A stretch of DNA of 35,531 nt, taken from Owenweeksia sp. (GTDB lineage: Bacteria; Bacteroidota; Bacteroidia; Flavobacteriales; Schleiferiaceae). The notes beneath the pieces were generated by a model. That model saw only the letters and a program-made list of their open reading frames with translations. It had not been told where the DNA came from and searched no databases. Positions 6,587 through 18,500 of this stretch are shown piece by piece (position 1 is the stretch's first letter; the number at the start of each line of letters is the position of its first letter). The position numbers and the translations under genes are program-made. The stretch covers positions 1-35,531 of the forward strand of contig JANQHO010000083.1 of the NCBI GenBank assembly GCA_028277105.1, written 5' to 3'.

Positions 6587-9500
6587 ATGCTACGATCTAT
6601 TTTGACCCTGCTTTTTACTGCTGGTATATTTTCAGTTTTTGCCCAAACATCCCCTACAGACCTCTCCAAAACAACCAAGACTATAGCAGGCTTTACCGTC
6701 TCTTATGAGTTTCCGGCCAATGCTACAGTAACTATCAATGGGGCTCAGCCTTCTCAGGCACAGGCTTCTTTAGTGTTAAATAGTAATGGTAACGTAAGCA
6801 AAGCCAGTTTCTCCATTACGGATACCAATACTATACAATACACCTATGGTGCTTTTACCTTAAATATTGAACATATTACCTATGATGCAAAGGATGATCA
6901 TCTGATTTGCTCTGGTAACATTCTCATGCCAACTGAGTTTCAAGAAGACACCAATGCTGTATATCTGAATTTTTCTTCACTGAGGTTAAATGCACAAGGC
7001 ATTGTAGATCTTGGAAATGTACATTTAAGCAGCCCTATTCAATATCACGGTTTTTACTATGGCCTGGGCAGCCATCACAAAATATATAAAGACTCTCTTG
7101 TACTGGACGGGTATATAGTACTACCTCATAACATTGGTCAATTACACACCAGTATGCGCCTGGAGGCCAATCAAAATGCTACTCTGGAGCTGGACAGTGT
7201 AAAAGACAATAAGTTAAAAGCTTACGGGTATGAATTCGATGTGCTGAACGCCTCTTATTCCCAGGGAGTATGGACCTTAAATACAGACCTGGTAATACCG
7301 GATGATTTTGGAAAGTTACGCGCCAATCAACTAAAAGTGGATACCTCAGGTATTGTACAAGACCCCACTTTTGATGTCAGCAAATCGCCTCAGATGCAAA
7401 TGGGGGTATACAAGGCCAAAGCCACCGATGCCTGGTTGAGCGACAATAAGCTGATGATGAAAGCTGAGTTCTACCTCTGGAATGAAACCCTTTCTATGGA
7501 CTCACTCACTATACTCAATAGTGGTGATATCGACTGCAAATATGTGACTGCCTCTTCTAGCCAGGCTACCATAGCAGGTTTTGCTATGGATAGTATTGAT
7601 TTTGACTTTGGCTATTATGTAATTGATTCCCTGGCCAACCAGAAATATGGCTTTCAACTGAATGGAAGGGTTTCCTTACCAAACAATTGGGGCCAGGTAA
7701 AAGTCAATAATGCACGCATCTATTTAGATGGCAGTTTTGATGGTGGTCATGCTACTGATAAGGATAGTATCAACCTCAATGGTTTTAAATTTCATTTGGA
7801 CGAGGGCCGCTTTTTTCCGTCAATACACTACTACACTTTGAGTGGTACCGTACAAAGTCATGCCGATACTTCTATAGCTCAGATCTTTGTGGATGGCGAA
7901 GTAGTGGGATACCGCCCTGTAATAAATGGTTCCTGGTCTATAGATGGTATCCGCCACCCAGCTCTCAGCCAGGGCCATATCAAAGTCATCAATATTATAG
8001 ACAACGATAAGGATGGAGAATACAACTTTGCCAAGGACGCTATTTTTGACATTAGTGAAAAGGTTATTATCACTCCCAAAAGCGGAGCCTTGGGGCATTT
8101 TAAAGGTGCTTCCAACAGGCCCAATGGTGATCTGATCTCAGTGAGCCACAATGGTCAGGCTCTAGGTACAGCCGTGGTTTGGGATGGGCACTGGGAATAT
8201 TTTGCTTATGGTCTACCAGCTCTCAGTCAAGGTGATATAAAAGCCATGGCCTTAAGAAAATCTGATGGTTATAGGATAAGTGCCCAAAGCTTAAACAACA
8301 TTGCTTTGGTAGATATTGAATACAAAGGGAAAAGCCTTGGTAAAGTATTGGTAAAGTCTGACGGTTCGTTTCAAAGCCCAATTTATCAAATCCACAACTT
8401 TATTCCAGCAGATATTAAAGTATTGGCTTATGAAGATAGTGATACAAATGGCATTATTGAACCTAATAAAGATGTATCAACTGATATCACATCCAGCGTA
8501 ACCCTTGCAAACCCCAACAAACGCTTTTACAAGATATTTGGAAAGTCAAGCCAGGCTAATGGATCTGTAGTCAATCTTAAATTAAGTGGAAGTGATATTG
8601 GCCAGGCTTTGGTATGGGATGGTCATTGGAGGCTGGATTATGAAACACAACAATCCGTTACAACCAGTGCTTTAAAAGCTTTGGTTTATACCAATCTGAA
8701 AATGGATAGCTTACTGGAAGGTGTTTCATCTGGCATCAAAGCTCAGGCAATTGTTCTCAACGAAGAAGACTTTTCTCATTGGATGGAATTCCACAGCATT
8801 ACAACTGACAGTATAGGTTTGAATAATTCTACCATTTTACTGGATGGGGAACTCGCTTTACCTAAATTCGGAAAAATGCCGGTAGAAGGAATGAATATTA
8901 GCTCTTCTGGCATGCGTATGCCCGGTAAGAAGAATAGTCACGGTAACCCTCACTTTCGCTTTGATGGCTACAACTATAACCTCAACAGTTTTGATATAGA
9001 CGTCAGTAAACCTATGGCCATATTGGATGGGGAGATCATTTTGCCCGACAATGCCGGTAGATTGTGGGCCAAGGTAGATGCCCAAACATCTGGAGTAGGC
9101 CTGAGCAGCATGGAGTTGGAGCAAAAAGAAATTACCATAGGTGATTTTATAGTACATGTAGACAGCCTTAGCCTCAATACTAAAGAAGAAATGCAGTTAC
9201 AGGGAGAACTAGACATCCCTAATATGGATCGCTATCTCCCTGTAGATAAGCTCACTATTTCAGCTACTACAGAAAGAAAAGAAGCAGAGATCAACACCGA
9301 TAATCTGATCATTAAAACCAACGGTTATCAACTCCAGGTTAGCAAAGCTCGTTTTGTAGTAGACACCCTTCCGGGAGGAGCCTTTGCGGATACTATGATG
9401 CTATCCGGAATTATTGATCTTGGAGCAATGGGGAACCTCAACGCTACCGATTTACGCTTTGACAGTTACGGCAATATCGTATCGGGAAATTTAAGCGTGG

Positions 9501-12500
9501 GAGATAAAGGTCTTAAAGTAAATGGCTTTGACTTTAGCAATGCTACCGATAGTATTCGTTTTGTGCATAATGAGATCCACATCTCTAAAATTGATTACCT
9601 GATACCCGGTAAAAATGCCTCTATTGTCTTCCGTCACATTCTTATTGATAATGAGCTGAATTTTGAGGTAGATGAAGTAAGCCTGGCTGCTACGAGTTAT
9701 GATTATAACGGCTACACTCTTACAGTGGATAATATGGCCTGGAAAAGCGATCAGCTACTTGTAGGTGGAATACTGTCACTGGGAGGCGACCTGGGCAATA
9801 CAGAGATCGACAATATTGAGATTAAATCTGACGGCAGTTTGAACGGTGGGGAGTTTAACCTGACCCAAACGACTATGAGCTACCACGGGTTTAACCTTAC
9901 CATTGACACTGTAGTCCTGGATGAACAGGATGTTATGACCATGTCTGGAAATATTGTCTTGCCTGATAGTCTTGGAGAAATCAAACTGGATGGACTAAAA
10001 GTAAATGCTCAAAAAGTGTTGGATTACGGTACCATTGATTTTTCTACCGATACGGTTACTTGGCTGGGTTTTCAAGCTACCATTGACAGTCTGGAGTTTA
10101 AAGAACCTTATTTTCACCTCGGTGGTAATGTAACTGTTCCTAAAATGGGTACTCTCAGGCTATCTGATTTAAAATTGGATGCCAGTGGTAAATTCAGTGG
10201 AGGAACTTTCATCCTACCCGATTCGGCCAAAGTAGATTACAATGGCTTTGAAATAGCTGTTTCTACAATTGATATAGAATCGGATGGGGTAGAATTGGAC
10301 GGCAGCATAAAGCTACCCAATCAAAAAGGGACTATTCAGGTTACCGGTTTGGAAATTACCGGCCAGGGAAGCTTCAGCCAAGGGCACTTCTTATACGAAG
10401 AAGGAAGCAATCCTATGGAATTCGACAGCCTCCATTTAGAAATAAACAGTGTAGATATTGAAAATAACAAGTTGTATATCCACGCTGCACTGGAACTGCC
10501 CAATAATGTAGGAAGAGTAGGAGCTCACTTATCATGGGATATGAATCAAGATATTCAACTGGATTCTATCTCCCTGCGCAATGCAAATATCACTTATTCA
10601 GGCTTTCATATCAATCTTACCAATTGCCAGTACACCAATAACAATTTTGTTTTTGACGGTACTATTAGCGTTGATAACCTGGGTGTCTTTAAGGTTGATC
10701 AACTCAGTCTTTCTTCCCAGGGTGGTTTTAGTGGAGGCAGTGTGAGTTTTCAAGGTACAACATGGCAGTGGGGAAGCCTGGCTGCCAAGATCAATAACGC
10801 TTCTATAGTTAACCATGAGATATTACTTGATGCCGATGTTACCTTACCCAATAATATGGGAACCCTGGGTCTCAAGAATGTTGATGTGGATATGAACGGT
10901 AAAATCATCAGTGCCAAAGTAACACTCGATAGTCTTTCGTACGCAGGTTATACCTTCCACCTTGACTCAGCTTCGGTTACCAATAATAACCTCATTACCC
11001 TGGCTGGTTACATGAAATTACCCAAAGGTTACGGTAAAATCACCATTGATAATTTCAGTATTGGGACTGATGGAAATATTGTAGCGGGTGAGGCCACTTA
11101 TGAAGGTCAAGGTATTACACTAGCCCAAACGAATATAACTGTTGATAAGGTACACCTTAGTAATAGTTCATTGGGCCTTGATGGTACCATTCATTTCCCT
11201 TCTGCCATAGGAGGCAGCCTTGACTTCAGTGGATTGGAATTCAGCACTTCAGGAAACATAAGTATCAATAGCATTGCTGCCAATAATGTCGCAATACAGA
11301 TACAGGGCTTTAGTGCCAACCTCAGTTCCGTCAGCTGGGATAAATCACAACAACGCGTTATTATAGATAGTGAGTTAAGTCTTCCCGGAACCTTCGGCAA
11401 TACTACTATTACTAATCTGCAAATAGGAACAGATGGCAAGTTATACGGTGGTAGCTTTGATCTTTCCGGTCTTAATATGGATTACCACGGGGTAAGTCTC
11501 AAACCTACCCTTTTAGAAATAAACGGGAATGAGCTTACCGCTAATTGTGAGTTAACCCTACCTAATAATGCTCAGCTTTCTGTTGCTGGAATGAAGATCG
11601 GACCTTCCGGAATATCAGATTTTGGACAGATCAATGCCTCTAATGTCAAATTTCAATGGAAAGGTTATGACTTTGAGTTATCGCAACTGAACTTTAGTAA
11701 TGACATATTTAGTTTTTCCGGAAAATTAGATTTTGGCAAATATGGCTCTCTGGATGCTAAAGACATTCAGATCAGCACTTCGGGTGATTTTTATGGAGGA
11801 ACTTTTGTTCCGAGTAATGCCCAGCTCAAATTTGCCTCAATGGACATCAGCCTGGATAGCCTGGTCTTTCAGCAAAACGAATTTGAGTTTAGCGGGAGTA
11901 TGACTCTACCCAGCAACAATGGTAAAATAATATTCAGGGATATTGACCTGACTACTGATGGTAAATTCACAGGCGGTAGCCTGATTTATGATGGTAACGG
12001 GTTCAGCTTTGACGATGGCAAATACCGTGTGGTACCTTCTGACTTCACCTTAAACAGCGATAATAGCATAACACTGGATGCCCGGGTTATTGAAGTGGCT
12101 ACCGATAGTGTAAAAGCCATTATGACCGGCACCAAAATTACCGGAGATCCTTTTAACATTCAGTTTGGAACAGAGACTTTACTCAACACCGAATTCTACT
12201 ACAAAGGCTTTGATGTAAAGGTAGATACCTTTACAGTGAGCGGAACAGACATCACTTATACCGGTCATATTACTATTCCAAAATTGGGCAAACTCGATGT
12301 GGCAGGTCTGGTAATGGATGTTTCTTCCGGCAAGATCACCGATCACGGTAACATTACCTACACCGGTCAAACCTGGACCATGGGAAGCACTTCCTTCACC
12401 ATAGATTCTGTAAAACTGGAAGAAGACTACATCGATATCCAGGCCAAAATGCAGCTTCCCAACAATGCTGGTGAAGTTGATGTCAACAATATGCGTCTTA

Positions 12501-15500
12501 GCACTACCGGCAGTCTATTAAGTGCTGATGTAGATGTTCAAAACATCAGTATGGGGTATCACAATTACACCATTGCCCTCACCCATGCTCAAATTGAAGG
12601 TGGAGAACTGGAGTTAGATGGAACTATTAACCTCAATACCTTTGGTACCTTCAATGTTGAAGATCTGGAATTCGACCTGGAAAACGGAACTTTTAAACAA
12701 GCGACACTCACTTCAGAAAATGCTGATTTCGCCCTGGGAAGCTTTACTGCTACACCACAATCCATTGCCTTTGTAAATGGAACTATCGATATTGACGGAT
12801 TCCTCCAACTACCCAATATCTTTGGAGACAGTGCCAGTGTTTCATTTGACGGTCTGAAGATTGGAACTGACGGTAGCTTTAACATTGACAGTGTAAAATC
12901 CAATAATCTTGAAGTTCAATACAAAGGCTTTGACCTTGCTTTTACTGAACTGCAATGGTCAGACGGTCTGACCATATCTGCAGACCTCACCTTACCAGGT
13001 AATAGCCAAACCATATCACTTGAAAGCCTCAAAGTAGATCAAAATGGTAACGTTAGTGGTGGTAGCCTCAATGCTAATGGAGTATCCATCGCTTACCATG
13101 GCTACACTCTTGAATTGCAAAGTGCCGAGTTTCTACCGGGTGATGGTGCTAAGTTAAGCGGGAGTTTCACCCTGCCAGGTGGTACAGTAAGCTTGAGTGT
13201 TACCGACCTGCAATTTGGTTCATCAGGGATCACTGACTTTGGAACAGTGGCCATGAGTTCTACTGAACCGGTAAAATGGCATGACTTTGAAGTAAATGTG
13301 AGTAATGTAAGTGTATCAGACGGTACCGTTCTTATTGATGGTAGTATGGGCCTTAATGGAATTGGCACTTTAACGGTTAGTCAGCTTGGATTTACTTCTT
13401 CTGGTAACTTCTTGCCCGGTGATATCACTTTAGACAATCAAAAGCAACTAACCTTTGGTCAGTATTCCGCTACCATTTCTACTATTGAGTTTTCAGATAA
13501 TGTGATCACTGTTGACGGTGAGATTGGTTTATCCGGCAATCGTAAAGTAGCTATATTTGGCATGTCCATTGATTTTCAGGGTAACTTCAGTGGAGGTTCA
13601 TTAACATACAGTGGAGATCCTATTTCTTTCAGCGGTAGCAAGATCACTCCTTATGGCATCAGTTTTGAAAACAGCGTGCTTACAGCTTCAGCCCAAATGG
13701 TATTACCTGATGATCTAGCTACAGTAACAGCAACTGATGTATCCATAGATCACAATTTCAACGTAAGCGTAGGGGAAGTAGAAGTAGAAGGTGTAAGCAT
13801 CCATTATAAAGGGATCATCGTTAACCTGGACAGTGCCATCTATCAGGGGTCGGACCTTAGCCTGTGGGGTAATATCCAAAACGACAAACTGGGAAATTTA
13901 AAAGTTACAGGATTAACAATGAATACTTCTGGTGTAATCACAGGTGGAGCGGTGGATTACTCTGGCACCCAGTATTTCGGTCAACTGGAGGTAAATATTA
14001 CAGATCTCGGTTTTGATTGGGGACAGGGAGATATTACTCTGTCCGGAAGCCTCATTTTACCCAGTAATGTAGGTACCCTTACAGTAGACACTATTGTTCT
14101 AGACCCCCATAGTGGAGCTCTAAAATCAGGTACTCTGAGCGCTACCAGCCCCATTACTTATGGTGGAGTGGGTATTGAACAAATAAGTGCCACTATAGAT
14201 GACAGTAAAGTAGAACTGGGGGGAACAGCTACCCTACCCGATCAATTGGGTACCATCAGTGTGGCAGGACTGGATATTAATTTAGATAATAGTAATTTTT
14301 CAGGGGGTACCTTTACTTATCAAGAAGAAAAGCCCATCACCTTCGGTGGAGCCAGTGTGAGCATTACCTCTCTTTCTTTTAACCTTTCTGAGATAGATCT
14401 TTCGGCACAAATACAACTCCCGGCCAATTTAGGACAGGCCAGTGTAAATGATGCCAAATTTGTAAGCGGTAAATTTTCTCTGGAAAGTGTGAGCTTCAGC
14501 GGCCAAAGTATTTCTATTAAAGGAGTGAGCTGTACCGTTACCAAAGGTTTGATCACTTCCAATGATGTGACGGTAAGCGTAGATGTAGACCTTAGCGATG
14601 CAGTAAAATTTGCCATTGATGATTTTGACTATAACTACAGCAGTGGCTTTTCCGGGGGTACCTTTAACCTGGAAAAGGCTGAGATCAAGTACAAAGACTT
14701 TGATCTTATCATATTGGAAACCGAAAACCAAACTGATAAGGCTAAATTCTCGGCCAAATTTGCCATCCCCGAATCAAGTGGTTATGCCAATGTAGATAAT
14801 ATATATATCAGCCTTGAAGATGGAGTGGACTTCTCCCAAATGAACATCGACTATGGCTCGCTACCCAACTTACTACCTACTGGCTTTAAACTGACAGTAA
14901 ATGAATTTGAAGCCATCAATGACGGTATACTTTTCAGTGGTAGTATGGAGTTATTGGGTTCCAGTGTAAATGTTGAGGGCTTAAAAGTAAGTCCCAGTGG
15001 AATCGATATTAATGAACTGGATTTTCATACACCCAGCTTTAAGTTAGGTAGTTATTCCATGCCTAATCTCGACTTTGCCTTTTCGAAGTCAGGTAATGAT
15101 TGGGAAATTGACATCAGCGGTAAAGCAGATATTCCGGATGTCGGAAGTTTGGATTTTTCGGGATATGTAAAAAGCAACGGGGATTTCGGGGGACAACTAG
15201 TATTGCAGGGTGCCAGTATTCCTTTGGGCGAAAGCGGATTTGCCTTATACAATCCCGGGGGTAGTATACAAGATTCCAGTGGCATTTTTACAGTGAAGCT
15301 CTTTGGTGATTTTGCTCCTGAGGGTATGAATTACGTATATGTATTACATGGGGAGTTGAGTGTCAGTTCAAGTGGAGTAATTACTGGTTCCACAGAGGGT
15401 AAACTCTTCAATATGATCACCTTGCAAAAGTCATACTGTTCCATTGACTTGGCCCATGGTAAACTGGAATACGATACTGACTTTAGTTACGGGATCAAAA

Positions 15501-18500
15501 CCCCTCCTAAAACCACTGTGATCAAGAAGGTAGATGCAGTTACTCAACAAATCCCTACCATTGAGCTCATGGGCTATGGAGGAGGAGTTAACGTGAGTAC
15601 CTGGACTGGTGTGGAGATCTCAGGCTCCGGTAATTGTGTGCTAATAGGAGTTCAGGTAGGCACCATCGACTTAGACATTGACGATAAGCACTTTGAATTT
15701 TATGCCAATTTCCATGTGCCCAATCCTGGTGGTGGACCCGATCTGGTTAGCTGTACTGGTTCGGTAAACATCAGTTATGATGAAGGAGCCGGAGAACTAT
15801 CCGGTTCAGCAGCAGTACTAGGTCATGACCTGGTAGCTATGGACTTTAATTTTTCTCCAGATCAAATGGGAGCTACAGCTGCTGTTAATCTGGCTATAGC
15901 TCAGTTTAATGTGGATTTTCAGGCTACTAAAGACAATGGCAAGTACAAGTTGGATTACTTCCATGGGGATGCTTACATCGGTTATGAGTCCATGACCTTT
16001 GCCGATATGACCCTGGATATAGATGCCACTTCCTGGAGTGGAAGTGCTCATGCCTGGGTTCCCGGCTTTGGATCAGAAATAGATATTACTATACAGGGTA
16101 CACCCAACAAGGTCACATACTTTGACGGTTATGAGGCTTTCAGGGTTTTCAATATACAATTAGAAGAAGCTGAATTTAAGTATCAGGATGTCAACAATAA
16201 GAAATACATCTCCTTTGATGCCCATGGTTCTCTGCCTCATTTTGGAAGGTCATCATTTTCTGTAGAAATGCAAAAAAGCGGTTCTCATTGGGTGTTGTAT
16301 ACATTAGATGGAGAAGTTGATGCCTACATTGATATTAACCTTCCTGTATTCGGACACTGGCACAAAGAATTAGGCAAAGCTACTATTGACTATAATCGTA
16401 GTCAAGGTAAATTGGTAGTTGACCTTCATACCACACTTCTCAATGTGGGCATAGTCAGACTTACCGACCTCTACGGCATTGTTTACTTTCACGAACCCTC
16501 AGCCACCGTGGGTGTAAAAGGGCATTATGGCTTGGGTAAACATACCTACCACCTCTGGAAACTACATTGCCATTATCATTTCTGTTGTCATGGGGGTTGT
16601 AGCTGGGAAAAATGTTGCTACTGGACGGTTAACCTTGGTGATAAATATTTTGACGTTCACGTAAAGGTGAAAGGCCCTAGCTTACCGGCCCCTAAAAAAG
16701 AGGTTCCCAAACCAGCTGCTCCAAAAGTTATTGTGGAAAATTGCGATGTTGATCACATCCATTCCGGCCAGGTTTGTACCAATACCAACTACAACAACGT
16801 GACTTTTAACAAAAAGTCCCTATCAGCAGTACAGTTTAGCGGTGGTAAGTTCCAGAATAGCACCTTTAAAAATACCGACCTCTCCAACGCTATATTCAGC
16901 CAGGTAAACATTGACAAGCTTTATTTCAATAATACCAAGCTGGATCAAACACAGTTCAAAACGATCACCAGTGCTCAAACTTTTAGCTTTACCAATAATA
17001 CTAGCCTGGATGGAGTTAAAATAGAAGACAGTAAGATTAAAAACATGACTATAAAGTCGCTGGACATTAATGGTCTTTCCATATCTAACACTACTCTTAC
17101 TCAACCTAGCTGGCAAAATTTGAACTTTAACAGACTATCCCTTGATAAACTGACTGTTACGGGTATTGCCTTAAAGCATGTACTTTTTGATAAAACGGAT
17201 ATTGAGAATTCGACTTTTTCGGATAATACCTTTGATCATGTTACTATTAAAGGAGGTTCCCAGTTGAACAGTAGTCTATTGGAAAATGTAAGTTTTAATA
17301 ATTGTAATCTAGACTCGGTAACTGTTAATAGTAGCACATCATTTACAGGATCACATTTCAGTCAAACTGTATTACAGGATATTGATTTTACCGGTAATGA
17401 AAACCTGAAGAATTTAACTATTGATAATAATTCTACCTTGGTCAATGTAGACCTAACTTCAGCTGATATTAGTGGAAGCAGTATTACAGGAGCAGATTTA
17501 GGAAAAGTGACATTGGATCAAACTACTGCCAATAATGTGCATTTTACTAATGTAAGCTTTGCTGGAACCCAAATGGACAAGGCTGATTTTTCTGAGAATG
17601 TATGGACCTCAGTAGTGGCCCATAAGTCTGATATATCTTCAGTTAATTTCCGTAAAACCTTATTCAATAATACTGATCTGAGCCTTAGCACTGTAGATAA
17701 GAATACCAAGTTTACCCATTCCACTTTTGCCAACACCAACTTACACGGTATTGACTTTAGTAACAATGCTTACATGGACAGCGTTGTTATCTACGGCAAC
17801 TGTGACCTACAGGGTGTGAAGTTTATAGGAGCAAACCTTAAGTATGCTGTCTTTTATGGAGTAAGGTTTCACAAAACGGATTTCAGCCAGGCGGACTTGA
17901 GTAATGCCCGTTTTTACTTCTGTGAATTTGATACGGTCAATTTCCACGAAACTAATTTGTCAGCTACTCTTTTCTACCAATCCAGGTTTACCGGACATAC
18001 TGATTTTCATTCTTCCATGATGGTAGGCACAGATCTACGTTTTATTGGAACTAATTTTGAAAACACTAACCTGGCAGGAGTAAACTTTACCAATGCCAAT
18101 CTTACCGGTCTTAATTTAACTGGTTCGGTTGTCGATTTTTGCAATTTTACAGGAGCAAACCTTACTAATGTTAACCTGAAGGGAACCTTTAGCCGCCCTC
18201 AGACAATGCTGGAATTTGATGGTACTGATGACTATGTAGAATTACCTATGAATGGCAATCATTTCCTAGACTACAATCCAAAAGCTAAAACAAGTTATTC
18301 TGCTCATCTCACCAATTCTACACGCTTGGAGATTATGATCGATGAACCTGAAACCAATATTACCCATGAGTTCTGGTTCAAAACCAGTTCTTCTAATGCA
18401 GGTCTGTTCTCTGTTGAAGCTTTTGACAAGGAACAAAATAAGGGTCACGATCGACATATCTATCTAAAAAATGGAAATATTTATGCCAGGGTATGGAGTA

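Noticed and set aside
6421..6708. 95-codon plus-strand open frame before the giant gene
   Set aside because: It overlaps the signal-peptide region of the giant gene in another frame and covers the operator-like and promoter-like motifs; the product looks like random AT-rich translation.
6587..15190. CRISPR array or DNA tandem repeat reading of the repetitive region
   Set aside because: Repetition exists at protein level only; the DNA units are diverged, have no constant direct repeat or unique spacers, and lie in one long open frame.
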